A stretch of 64,000 bases of DNA. It comes from Nostoc sp. HK-01. GTDB lineage: Bacteria > Cyanobacteriota > Cyanobacteriia > Cyanobacteriales > Nostocaceae. The notes under the pieces are model-generated. The model saw only the letters and a list, made by a program, of their open reading frames with translations, had not been told where the DNA came from and did not search any database. Within the stretch, counting starts at the first letter, position 1. Every line of letters starts with the position of its first letter. Location of the stretch: NCBI GenBank assembly GCA_003990705.1, contig AP018318.1:4219501-4283500 (forward strand). Direction: 5' to 3'. Shown here one piece after another: positions 56,423-64,000 of this stretch. The translations under genes and the position numbers were made by a program.

Positions 56423-57397
56423 CTTCTTAAACGGAGAACGTTTGTTTTTTTCCTTTTTGGTCTTGGTTTTTTCGTAATTTAGCTCTTTGAGCTTTTTCAT
56501 AATTCTACTGAAATACTCTTGTAAGTAACTTTCAAGGGTAGCTGTTTCTCTTTGGTCTAAGCCAAAAACTTTGTATACCTCATCCATTTGGGCATTTAAT
56601 GGCTTACCACTAGCCAAAACTTCTGTAAACGCCAGTCTGTCTGCCACATTCCATCCCCACTGAAAGAAGCGGACAAAACCGCGCACAGCACGCAATAAGT
56701 TTAAGGGCATCCGGGTGACTTTGGCATCTTTCCCCGACAAGCGCTCACATAAGCTAATAATTTCTTCTGCACTCCAAGCACGAGTTCCCACTATCGGGAA
56801 AGCTTGTTTTTGTGTTTCTGGCACACTCAAAGCTCGCACAGCAAATTTAGCAATATCTTGAGTATCCATGTAGGCGATGGGGGATGACTCACCAGTTACC
56901 CAAACTGGTTGTCCTTCTAAAATCGGAATGCCATATTGACCGATTAACCCTTGCATGAAGCCAGCTAAACGTAAGATTGTGTAATTTAATCCAGACTCAG
57001 CTAAAAATAGTTCTGTACATCGCTTAATTTCCATCAGCGGTACTTCTGGGTATTTATCGGCATCAATTATCGAAAAGAAGACAAAACGCTCTACACCCGC
57101 AGCTTTTGCCGCTTGCATTAATGCTACTTGGCCTTCCCAGTCTACCTGTTTGATAGTTAAAGAATCAGTAGCACGGGATGTTGCCGCGTCAATAATTGTA
57201 GTGACTCCTTCTAATGCGCCTGGAAGAGTTTCGGGATAACACAAATCTCCTAGGACAAGTTCTGCACCCCACTCTTTGAGAAATGCCGCTTTTTTACTAC
57301 TCCGAACCAGACAACGTACTTTATACCCCTCATCGATCGCACGACGAGCCACTTGTCTTCCTAAGGTGCCAGTGGCACCGACTATTAGTAATGTCAT
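56408..57397 (-). CDS. ycf39: Ycf39, photosystem II assembly NAD(P)-binding protein
   Basis: 329 residues. It starts with the nucleotide-binding MTLLIVGATGTLGRQVARRA and has RCLVRSSKKAAFLKEWGAEL and RFVFFSIIDADKYPEVPLME, typical of Ycf39/HCF244. It lacks the usual YxxxK catalytic pair, as in atypical SDRs. Ycf39 binds the early D1 reaction-centre module and helps chlorophyll delivery. The end is basic (KKEKNKRSPFKKVNSQ), longer than usual, and its last codons lie in a heptamer repeat. It is downstream of petM on the same strand. Confidence 0.92.
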   Translation of the reverse strand: MTLLIVGATGTLGRQVARRAIDEGYKVRCLVRSSKKAAFLKEWGAELVLGDLCYPETLPGALEGVTTIIDAATSRATDSLTIKQVDWEGQVALMQAAKAAGVERFVFFSIIDADKYPEVPLMEIKRCTELFLAESGLNYTILRLAGFMQGLIGQYGIPILEGQPVWVTGESSPIAYMDTQDIAKFAVRALSVPETQKQAFPIVGTRAWSAEEIISLCERLSGKDAKVTRMPLNLLRAVRGFVRFFQWGWNVADRLAFTEVLASGKPLNAQMDEVYKVFGLDQRETATLESYLQEYFSRIMKKLKELNYEKTKTKKEKNKRSPFKKVNSQ

Positions 57398-57512
57398 GAG
57401 GGTTTGTATTAAATCTTAAAGTTTTATGAAAAGAATCTTAACAGAATTATCTCTGTAAACAAAAGTTTACACTTTTCTTAGAAGTTATTTAATACTAGAG
57501 AATTATGGAAAC

Positions 57513-57538
57513 AGCGTTGTCCGTTGTCCGGACACGCT
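57513..57538 (-). terminator. Hairpin after petM
   Basis: AGCGTTGTCC pairs with GGACACGCT with one bulge, between petM and ycf39. There is no clear T-run, so it may only slow or process the transcript. Confidence 0.35.
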
Positions 57539-57560
57539 ATTTTGTCAGACTCCAGAAGGA

Positions 57561-57665
57561 TTATTCTTCAGCACCCTGAATTTTTAGCAATAAAGCGCCT
57601 AAAGCCCAACCGACGAAGATTAAACCAAAAGCCAAAAAAGCTGCGTTAAAAATTTCGCCACCCAT
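57561..57665 (-). CDS. petM: Cytochrome b6f subunit PetM
   Basis: 34 residues, too short for the usual ORF filter: [20 protein letters not shown] then [14 protein letters not shown]. One membrane helix spans about 8-27. This is the PetM (subunit VII) sequence almost exactly as in other cyanobacteria. It stabilises the b6f complex in the thylakoid membrane. AAGGAG lies 10 bases upstream of the ATG. It is divergent from pdxA and upstream of ycf39. Confidence 0.96.
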   Translation of the reverse strand: MGGEIFNAAFLAFGLIFVGWALGALLLKIQGAEE

Positions 57666-57959
57666 TATTATGTTTCTCCTTTGTGAAGGTTTGTAATAAT
57701 TCTAAAGCCTAACCTTGAGATTGCATATCTTTTGGGCTATCTGTTGCCATTAGACTTGCTGGCTCAAATCTAATTTTTGTCATTCTGGTAATTCAGAGGT
57801 GGAAGTTTTACTTTTACCAATTACCCCAGATAGACTGAAGTTGCTCAACAGCTACTATTGAATTAAACCTGTGTAAATAATTCTAAACTAGTTTGATGGT
57901 TAATCCCTAGGGCTGAGGGATCAAGCAAAGTTTGTACCAAATCCAGATAAAGTAGTCCT
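57666..57959. promoter_or_regulatory. Divergent promoter region petM/pdxA
   Basis: 294 bp that must hold both promoters. A hairpin ATCCCT-AGGGCTG-AGGGAT at 57903-57921 lies in the pdxA leader. No riboswitch core is recognised. Confidence 0.4.
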
Positions 57960-59045
57960 ATGTATCACAGTGAGCAAAACTTAATAGTAAAATCACACAA
58001 AGAAAGTCGTCCGCGGTTAGCACTGACTTTGGGAGATCCCGCAGGAATTGGCACAGAAGTAATTTTAAAAGCTTTAGCAGATCCAGAAGTTAGTCAAAAT
58101 TGTGATGTCACAGTCGTAGGAAATCGAGACTGGCTGGTGCAGACTTATGACGAGTTAAATTTATCAGGTAATTTAGTAGCGTTAGCGAATCCTAATAGCT
58201 TAAAAGTTGTGGATGTGCAATCAAATCAAAATTTTGATGAGATTGTCACAGGTGTTGGAAATGCAGGGAGTGGTGCGGCGAGTTTTGCTTATATGGAATA
58301 TGCGATCGCCCAAACATTAGCAGGTGAATTTGATGGTATAGTTACAGCACCCATCGCTAAATCTGCCTGGAAAGCCGCAGGATATAACTATCCAGGACAA
58401 ACAGAACTTTTGGCAGAAAAATCTGGTGTAGAACGATATGGGATGTTATTTGTAGCGCGATCGCCTTACACTGGTTGGACACTCCGCACCTTGTTAGCAA
58501 CGACACATATTCCCCTGCGTCAAGTAGCAGACGCGCTGACACCCCAGTTATTAACCAAAAAACTAGATTTGTTAATAGAGTGCTTGCAGCATGATTTTGG
58601 CATCAGTAAACCGCGAATTGCGATCGCTGGCTTAAATCCCCACAGTGGCGAACAAGGACAACTAGGAACAGAAGAACTCGATTGGCTCATTCCCTGGATT
58701 AACCAAGAACAGCAAAAACGCCCTCATCTGCACTTAGAGGGGCCAATTCCTCCCGATACAATGTGGGTGAAACCAGGTCAAGCTTGGTATGGCAACTCTG
58801 CTATAGATAATCCAGCCGATGCTTACTTGGCACTTTACCATGACCAAGGCTTAATACCTGTGAAACTTATGGCCTTTGATCGGGCTGTTAATACTTCTAT
58901 TGGTTTGCCATTTGTGCGTACTTCACCGGACCACGGTACAGCATTTGATATTGCAGGTAAAGGAATTGCTGACTCTACTAGTATGAAAGCCGCACTACAA
59001 TTAGCCACTGAGTTAGCTACTGCTAGAACACAAGATGATTTATAA
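57960..59045 (+). CDS. pdxA: 4-hydroxythreonine-4-phosphate dehydrogenase PdxA
   Basis: 361 residues. It begins after a short polar tail with [20 protein letters not shown], and has [16 protein letters not shown], the metal-binding His in [10 protein letters not shown], and [16 protein letters not shown]. The C-terminal [20 protein letters not shown] and [15 protein letters not shown] contain the remaining zinc and substrate residues. It oxidises 4-phosphohydroxy-threonine in pyridoxal phosphate synthesis. The tRNA-Val gene follows 64 bp later. Confidence 0.94.
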   Translation: MYHSEQNLIVKSHKESRPRLALTLGDPAGIGTEVILKALADPEVSQNCDVTVVGNRDWLVQTYDELNLSGNLVALANPNSLKVVDVQSNQNFDEIVTGVGNAGSGAASFAYMEYAIAQTLAGEFDGIVTAPIAKSAWKAAGYNYPGQTELLAEKSGVERYGMLFVARSPYTGWTLRTLLATTHIPLRQVADALTPQLLTKKLDLLIECLQHDFGISKPRIAIAGLNPHSGEQGQLGTEELDWLIPWINQEQQKRPHLHLEGPIPPDTMWVKPGQAWYGNSAIDNPADAYLALYHDQGLIPVKLMAFDRAVNTSIGLPFVRTSPDHGTAFDIAGKGIADSTSMKAALQLATELATARTQDDL

Positions 59046-59109
59046 AAAAATATCCTCAGTCTTGACTAGCTGGATAAATATAGGCTAATATAGACAATTG
59101 TGTGGTTAA

Positions 59110-59183
<74 letters not shown>

Positions 59184-59185
59184 TT

Positions 59186-59190
59186 CTTGT
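59186..59190. other. Candidate 5-bp target-site duplication
   Basis: CTTGT lies directly before the transposon terminus. Tn7-like elements make 5-bp duplications; the second copy would be beyond the window and cannot be checked here. Confidence 0.4.
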
Positions 59191-59227
59191 TGTACAGTGA
59201 CTAATTGTTTTTTTGTGTGACTTAAAG

Positions 59228-59292
59228 CATAACTTTGCCGCAACGGCAACTTTATGGTTGAAAACTCACCCGGCAAACTTATGGTTGAAAAA
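59228..59292. repeat. Transposon-end repeats, probable TnsB binding sites
   Basis: Two direct copies, GGCAACTTTATGGTTGAAAA (59245-59264) and GGCAAACTTATGGTTGAAAA (59272-59291), start 27 bp apart. A third, inverted and partial copy, CATAACTTTGCCG, lies at 59228-59240. Repeats of about 20 bp near the terminus are the expected transposase sites. Confidence 0.7.
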
Positions 59293-59343
59293 GTTGTCAT
59301 TTAGTTAAACCTAGTTGTTGGCCTTATTGAGTTCCTAATCTTT

Positions 59344-60732
59344 CTACTCCAAGAAATTTGCTTGTACTTGCTGCAATGTAGCACGTACTTCTTTGTATCT
59401 CAAGTATCCAGGCTTAGTCATTGACTCGGATACAAGTTTTTCTGTAGGATATATGTCCTCACTGCATAGATCAGCTGCAATCTTTTTAACTTCCTTGCAA
59501 GACAGTTCTATATTTTCCAGACGTAATGCTTTACGGTAGTTCAGGTATTGGGTAGAAATATTCTGGCATAATTGCGGAAAATGCTGAAAAATAGTTCTTC
59601 TATCATATCCAAGTCGTTGAGCCACTTCTTTCATGGTTGGTGGTAGCATCTCGTCACTCGCAAGTACGGCTAGTAAAGCATTCTGTACCTGCTCTGAGTC
59701 AAACAACTTTGGGGATATTCTTGTTGTGTGCGATCTCTTTTGAGATTGGTTTGTGATTCTCTTCAGAGAAGTACCAATATTTTCTGATGTGAGGAAATCT
59801 AATAAAGTGATTCCCAGAAAGTAGCAGATTCGGAGAAGTAAATCGATCTGGGGTAAAGTTTTCCCGCTTGTCCACATCCATACTGTATTCTTGGGTAGCC
59901 CAAGTAAACGGGCAAAACCTGCTACATTACCATCTGAAACTATCTCTATAGCTATACCAAGGGATTTTGCAATATTTTCTTTTAGTGGTGGAGTTTCCAA
60001 ATATGGAGTAGCAGCAATTAATTCTCCAATTACCTCTGCTACCCAAATTTGCTGCTGCAACTCCTCTTTGGATAAAAATTCTTGCTGAAAAAATTCATCC
60101 ACTGAGGTTTTACTGTAATTTATACCCAACCATTTGCCGCAATTTGAGCAGTATCCTGGTTGCGATCGCCAAGTGAGCAGGGGTATTGATGCTTGGCAAT
60201 GAGGGCATATATTCTGAAGGAGCTTATGATGGTAGGGACATACTTTAAAACTACTGATATTCCAAACTAAAGGCTCATATATAACTTGCCCTGATAAACG
60301 CCACTTTTCATAGCAAGCAGGACACCAGGTCTTATGAAAATTGAATAATCCTCTAGATGGAACTATTTCAGCCCAAGAAAGGAGAGTAAGAAAGCACAAA
60401 TTGCTTTGGAATGTTAGTTTTTCTAGTGACTTTACAAAATCTATTGCCATAACTCCTGTGCCATTTAAAGCTGTAGCACGATGGAACAAGGCTCGTAAAC
60501 CTCTGCTACCATTGTCTTTAACAAAAATTTCCTTAAGGAATGGTGCAATTTCTCTTGAGATTAAAATTCCTGGAAATACGCTGTGAGAATCTGCCAATCT
60601 AGCAATGTAGCCAGTTAAGCTTTCTACCATTGCTGTTCCAACACCAATGGGTTTCAGGTGATAAAGGCGACTACGTTCTGTAATGAAGGGCTTTTCTAAA
60701 TTCCATAACTCAATACTGCTTTGAGTTAACAT
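59344..60732 (-). CDS. tniQ: TniQ/TnsD-type target selector, second copy
   Basis: About 462 residues from the ATG at 60732 (a TTG at 60747 is in frame but weaker). The TniQ region opens with LWNLEKPFITERSRLYHLKP and VESLTGYIARLADSHS. Zinc-binding Cys/His groups follow: CPACYEKW, CPYHH, CPHCQ and CSNCGKW. Next comes an Xre-like helix-turn-helix (GFARLLGLPKNTVWMWTSGK), then two tandem helical modules, the first with PPTMKEVAQRLGYDRRTIFQ. Such proteins bind the chromosomal target and recruit TnsC. It is much longer than the roughly 170-residue TniQ of Cas12k elements and more like TnsD. It is nearest to the tRNA. Confidence 0.9.
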   Translation of the reverse strand: MLTQSSIELWNLEKPFITERSRLYHLKPIGVGTAMVESLTGYIARLADSHSVFPGILISREIAPFLKEIFVKDNGSRGLRALFHRATALNGTGVMAIDFVKSLEKLTFQSNLCFLTLLSWAEIVPSRGLFNFHKTWCPACYEKWRLSGQVIYEPLVWNISSFKVCPYHHKLLQNICPHCQASIPLLTWRSQPGYCSNCGKWLGINYSKTSVDEFFQQEFLSKEELQQQIWVAEVIGELIAATPYLETPPLKENIAKSLGIAIEIVSDGNVAGFARLLGLPKNTVWMWTSGKTLPQIDLLLRICYFLGITLLDFLTSENIGTSLKRITNQSQKRSHTTRISPKLFDSEQVQNALLAVLASDEMLPPTMKEVAQRLGYDRRTIFQHFPQLCQNISTQYLNYRKALRLENIELSCKEVKKIAADLCSEDIYPTEKLVSESMTKPGYLRYKEVRATLQQVQANFLE

Positions 60733-60807
60733 ATTTAAACCAGACAAAATGTATAAAGGCTTTTACTAAATGGGAATTGTTCTTAGCCTATGTAAACTGT
60801 GATGACT

Positions 60808-62376
60808 TTAGGTATATGATTTTTCATAACCCAATTCAAACCTAACTTTACGTAAAGCAGCTTGAACGTTTTTATTTTTCAATATTCCAGTCTTGCCTAA
60901 CCGTTTGCTAACAGTATGATTCGTGGGTTCAATTCCTGTGGAATATAGTTCAAGAGCTATCTGCCGTATTTGTTGACACCTTTTTTCTGAGAGTTCGAGC
61001 TTATGTGCTTTACGATAAGCTAGATATTTGTCTAAAATTTTGCGGCACAAATCTGGGAAATATTTGTTCATTTTGTATTCACTTCCTACTCTTCTAGCAA
61101 CATCTTCTAGAGAAGGAGGTGGATATTCGTCTGCCAGTAATATATCAATAAGATCAGATTTTATCTGCTCCCTTTCAGCCTTTTGGTAATCGAGATACCT
61201 TTCTTTTAAAGCTTTAGTTAACTCAGGAAAGCGTGTATAAAAGCTTGTTGTAGGTATAAATCCAAAACGTTTAATTACCTCTGTCATTCTAAGTGGCGGG
61301 TATTCTTCCAGAGCAGTTATTAAAGCTTGTCTAAAAGGTTCCCAGTCAAAATTTTGTGTATGAGGAAGGTATAGTTTTTGTAATTTCTGGCTTTGGCGTT
61401 GCTTGGCAATCCACGCGCGATTAACGCAGACAATTTCTCCCATTAAAAAATCTAATAATGATATGCCTAAAACATGGGAGATTTGCACAGATGTAATAAG
61501 TTGGGGAATTTTATCGCCCCAAACCCATTCATAGACTATAGTGTCAGATTTGCCAATCAAAGCAGCAAAATCTTTACAACTACCAAATATCTGACTTACA
61601 TATCTACGAATTGTCATCTGTAAATCTTCTTGATTTAGAAAGTATTCTAAACTAGGTGCAGTAGCAATTACTTCACCTATGCTATCTGCTACCCATAATT
61701 GCCAATTCAGTTCATCTTGGCTTGGTTCTTGTTTAGTTTCTAAACAAGAACCAAGCCAGCCCCGACATTTTGAACAGTAGCCCAAGCGGGTTTTTTCTTC
61801 TAATGGGAGAAGTTGTTTATGGCAATGAGGACACTGAGTTTGTAGGCGTTGATGATGGTGCGGACAAGCTTTAACGACATCTAATGTCCACATTAAAGGT
61901 TCGTATATTACCTGCCCTTTTTCATGCCATTCCTCATAACAAATAGGACACCAAGCTTTAATATGCCTAGATAAGCCTTTTTGCGAACCAATAACTTCAG
62001 CCCAAGGAAGCATTGTCAGGAAGCATAAGTCACTACGTAATGTTAGTTTTTGGAGTGCCTGAATTAAATTAATAGCCATTAAACCTGTTCCGTTCAACGC
62101 ACCTCTAGCAGTAGAGCTTCCAATACTGCTGAAATTATAAAAATTTGTGTTGTAGGAAGTATTTTCTGGTCTAAGTATTGGAACAATTTCACTTATAACC
62201 AACTTGCTAATAGTAGTGCCATGAGTTTCTGCTAGTCGAACAATATAGCTCGTCAAGCTTTCTACATAAGGCGTTCCCAAACCTATTGGTTCTAAGGAAA
62301 ACAAACGACTACGAGGAGAGATAACTGGTTTTTCTAAATCCCAAAGTTCATCTATAGTATTCAAATTAATTCTCAT
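60808..62376 (-). CDS. tniQ: TniQ/TnsD-type target selector, first copy
   Basis: 522 residues. It has the same layout as its neighbour: a TniQ start (LWDLEKPVISPRSRLFSLEP), zinc groups CPIC (143-146), C171, CPHCH (182-186) and CSKC (201-204), and an Xre-like helix-turn-helix (about 262-312). Three tandem helical modules follow (about 345-402, 405-462, 464-515), one more than in the second copy; for example PPSLEDVARRVGSEYKMNKY. The gene overlaps the end of tnsC by 11 bp, so it is translated with it. One of the two copies probably recognises the tRNA-Val gene. Confidence 0.9.
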   Translation of the reverse strand: MRINLNTIDELWDLEKPVISPRSRLFSLEPIGLGTPYVESLTSYIVRLAETHGTTISKLVISEIVPILRPENTSYNTNFYNFSSIGSSTARGALNGTGLMAINLIQALQKLTLRSDLCFLTMLPWAEVIGSQKGLSRHIKAWCPICYEEWHEKGQVIYEPLMWTLDVVKACPHHHQRLQTQCPHCHKQLLPLEEKTRLGYCSKCRGWLGSCLETKQEPSQDELNWQLWVADSIGEVIATAPSLEYFLNQEDLQMTIRRYVSQIFGSCKDFAALIGKSDTIVYEWVWGDKIPQLITSVQISHVLGISLLDFLMGEIVCVNRAWIAKQRQSQKLQKLYLPHTQNFDWEPFRQALITALEEYPPLRMTEVIKRFGFIPTTSFYTRFPELTKALKERYLDYQKAEREQIKSDLIDILLADEYPPPSLEDVARRVGSEYKMNKYFPDLCRKILDKYLAYRKAHKLELSEKRCQQIRQIALELYSTGIEPTNHTVSKRLGKTGILKNKNVQAALRKVRFELGYEKSYT

Positions 62377-63490
62377 ACGAATCTATCCCTACTGGATCTC
62401 TTTGTGGTTTACGTTCACCTACGCGTCGATTACGAGATTGAGTAGATTTTTTTTGGTTTGGAAGAGAGTTATAAAATTCTTTGTCATCTGTAACAAGCTC
62501 TTCTAACCGTTTCTCGCCTGATTCTGCCTCCTGACAGATTTGCTTGCGTCGGGCAAAAGATAGCTCCGCCTTTTTAAGATGCTGAAGTCTTAAAGTATTG
62601 GCATCTTCTTCTAGAGCAATACGTAGCGCACGAACAAACCAGTTCTTGAGGATTCCAATACAACCAAGAGAGTAATCAATAAAATATTCACAATGATTTT
62701 CAAGTTGTGGTTCTTTTGGAAAGGGAAAGTGACGCTGAAAAGTTTGTATGACCCTGCTGTACTCAGCAAAGTCCTGTGTAAACTCCTTGTGATAACGGGT
62801 AAGATGAATGTCCTGGCTACGTCTACCAACTTGTCCATTGACTGTAGAGCAATTAAGTAGCTCATAAGTACCAAACAAAACGTGTACTGTCTTTGTGAGA
62901 TTGGCAATAGACTTAATCCAATTCATTTGGTTAAGTAACTGATGTCCGCCAGCCATAGCAAATAGGTGTTGAGCCTCATCTACCATAAAAGCTTTTAGCT
63001 GACGGTTAGTAAATGCCTTTTCCATTGAACGACGTAATGCCGCTGCATTATTCCATTTAGCCTGATGAAAAAGCTTCAATTCACCACAGTGATCATCAGA
63101 AATCTCATAATTAACCTTGTAATTAATTAAGACTTCATTTAGGCTTTCTAAAACTCGGATATAGTAATCTGATTGGTTAAATTTACCTTGTGCTGGTGAA
63201 TTAACTTCCACGCTAGATACAGCAATTAATCCAGGATTTTGCCGTAAATCTTCTAAAAATTCTTCAAGGATAATCTTTTCCAAACGTAAGCGAAGAGTTG
63301 TTTTACCAACACCAGTTGAACCAAATATGAGAAACAATGAAGTGTCAGCAGGTTCAAGAATATTAGTTTTTAGTACATTCAACACTTCCTTCAAATTTTT
63401 GTGAGGTACAGTAATACCTTTGAAGTATGTCAATTTTTCTGAGGATGCTTGTTTCAAGAGTTCTAAAGGAAATGGTCGTTGGTCTGTCAT
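62366..63490 (-). CDS. tnsC: TnsC-type AAA+ regulator of transposition
   Basis: 374 residues. Walker A is GSTGVGKTT (Lys63), Walker B is AFMVDEAQHL, and sensor-1 is likely in VHVLFGTYELL. The C-terminal tail is basic (RNRRVGERKPQRDP). TnsC forms ATP-dependent filaments on DNA and links the target selector to the TnsB transposase. At 374 residues it is longer than the Cas12k-associated form (about 275) and shorter than Tn7 TnsC (about 555). Its ATG is two bases after the tnsB stop, and its end overlaps the tniQ gene. Confidence 0.92.
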   Translation of the reverse strand: MTDQRPFPLELLKQASSEKLTYFKGITVPHKNLKEVLNVLKTNILEPADTSLFLIFGSTGVGKTTLRLRLEKIILEEFLEDLRQNPGLIAVSSVEVNSPAQGKFNQSDYYIRVLESLNEVLINYKVNYEISDDHCGELKLFHQAKWNNAAALRRSMEKAFTNRQLKAFMVDEAQHLFAMAGGHQLLNQMNWIKSIANLTKTVHVLFGTYELLNCSTVNGQVGRRSQDIHLTRYHKEFTQDFAEYSRVIQTFQRHFPFPKEPQLENHCEYFIDYSLGCIGILKNWFVRALRIALEEDANTLRLQHLKKAELSFARRKQICQEAESGEKRLEELVTDDKEFYNSLPNQKKSTQSRNRRVGERKPQRDPVGIDSYEN

Positions 63491-63492
63491 TT

Positions 63493-64000
63493 CTATAATT
63501 CCTCATCGTTATAGGGTTTAATATCATTCAAATCAAGATCATCACAATCTATTGGATTCAGTTCGCTATCAGTAAAATCTTCTGCTAAGTCATCCAAAAC
63601 CTGTGAGATATTACTTTTTTGAGGAGTATTAGGTAAAACTGATTTACCTTCAATTAAGCCACGGACATCTTTTACTGCTAAATCGCGCTGATGCTGAAGC
63701 AGCAATTCCTCATGTGATTCTGCATTTTTCAGCAGTATCGCAATACTCTCTATTCCAGATGCAATATCTTTTTTGTGAAGCTGTCTTTTCCGTGCGGCAA
63801 TTGTATTAGCAATCATTACCTCTCGCTCTGAGTGACCTTGAAATTTGTTGTAGTGCTTGGATATACAGCGTATCCACTGTCCCTGAACATAGGCATAAGC
63901 AGTACCATAATCGAAGGGGTCATAGCGTATTGGTACTTGTTTGCCTTCAATATCTGGAAGAAGAAATGAATCATCTATAGACCAATAATCTTGACAATTA
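63493..64000 (-). CDS. tnsB: TnsB transposase, C-terminal part (continues beyond window)
   Basis: The frame is open to the right edge, so this is the last 168 residues of a longer protein; the Met at 63816 is internal. The visible part shows the Mu-type C-terminal barrel motif QVPIRYDPFDYGTAYAYVQG then QWIRC, typical of TnsB/TniA. A helical region and an acidic tail follow (DLAEDFTDSELNPIDCDDLD), ending NDEEL. In relatives this tail contacts TnsC. The DDE catalytic domain is outside the window. Confidence 0.9.
   Translation of the reverse strand, partial: NCQDYWSIDDSFLLPDIEGKQVPIRYDPFDYGTAYAYVQGQWIRCISKHYNKFQGHSEREVMIANTIAARKRQLHKKDIASGIESIAILLKNAESHEELLLQHQRDLAVKDVRGLIEGKSVLPNTPQKSNISQVLDDLAEDFTDSELNPIDCDDLDLNDIKPYNDEEL

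Larger units (their letters stand above)
59191..64000. mobile_element. Tn7-like transposon (one end and part of its core)
   Basis: The end begins TGTACAGTGACTAATT, the TGT...ACA type terminus shared by cyanobacterial Tn7-like and CAST elements. Within the next 100 bp are probable TnsB sites. The element then contains two tniQ/tnsD genes, tnsC and the end of tnsB, all on the minus strand and reading toward the tRNA. The other end, tnsA (if any) and cargo are beyond the window. The tRNA-Val gene 7 bp outside is the likely attachment site. Confidence 0.88.

Noticed and set aside
63493-63816. Independent 107-residue protein at the right end
   Set aside because: The frame continues upstream into a typical TnsB C-terminal barrel, so this is the tail of TnsB.
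59184-64000. CRISPR-associated (Cas12k) transposon
   Set aside because: The terminus resembles those of type V-K elements, but no cas12k or CRISPR array is in the visible part, and both TniQ proteins are long and TnsD-like. The part beyond the window could change this.

Overview
The window looks like chromosome of a filamentous, Nostocales-type cyanobacterium. The signs are a high density of GCGATCGC (HIP1) sites, a cytochrome b6f petM, a CpcT-type phycobilin lyase, ycf39, cyanobacteriochrome (CBCR) photoreceptors, a 6S RNA beside purK, and many heptanucleotide tandem repeats of the kind common in Nostoc/Anabaena relatives.

Layout. (1) 1-9542: the end of a phototaxis/chemotaxis operon with a CBCR-GAF methyl-accepting protein (cut by the window edge), a hybrid CheA, a double CheW, then a degenerate MCP and a degenerate CheA lacking the usual phospho-acceptor and ATP-binding residues. 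(2) 9668-20051: a P1B-4 metal-efflux ATPase divergent from an SDR dehydrogenase across a MerR-type dyad, a decayed toxin-antitoxin remnant, a secreted LEA-like protein, a GST, a hydrolase/phosphoribosyltransferase pair, two convergent CrcB fluoride channels, and a peptidoglycan-binding/beta-propeller protein. (3) 20777-30250: a complete pixGHIJL-type phototaxis operon whose MCP carries three CBCR GAF modules at an exact 183-residue period. (4) 30333-46771: Uma2 protein, a polyamine ABC operon (potA, potD, potB; no potC), PBP2, an SLH surface protein, a TetR-HlyD-ABC export operon like E. coli cecR-ybhGFSR, and an ethylene-receptor-like histidine kinase. (5) 46772-59183: 6S RNA, purK, pentapeptide protein, TPR protein, cpcT, a cAMP-phosphodiesterase-like gene, a DUF442 phosphatase, an NblR-like regulator, NAD kinase, ycf39, petM, pdxA and tRNA-Val(GAC). 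(6) 59191-64000: one end of a Tn7-like transposon inserted 7 bp past the tRNA-Val gene, with two long TniQ/TnsD-type target selectors, TnsC and the C-terminus of TnsB.

The strongest leads are the Tn7-like element with two modular TniQ/TnsD proteins beside its probable tRNA target, and the 'pseudo-CheA plus degenerate MCP' pair in the first phototaxis operon, whose CheA-like gene also carries a MITE-like element read in frame. Light sensing (CBCR-MCPs) and an ethylene-receptor-like kinase occur in the same region. Repeats have repeatedly become coding sequence here: a MITE in the pseudo-CheA, a G-rich array in an ABC linker, and heptamers in a HlyD tail and in an export signal.
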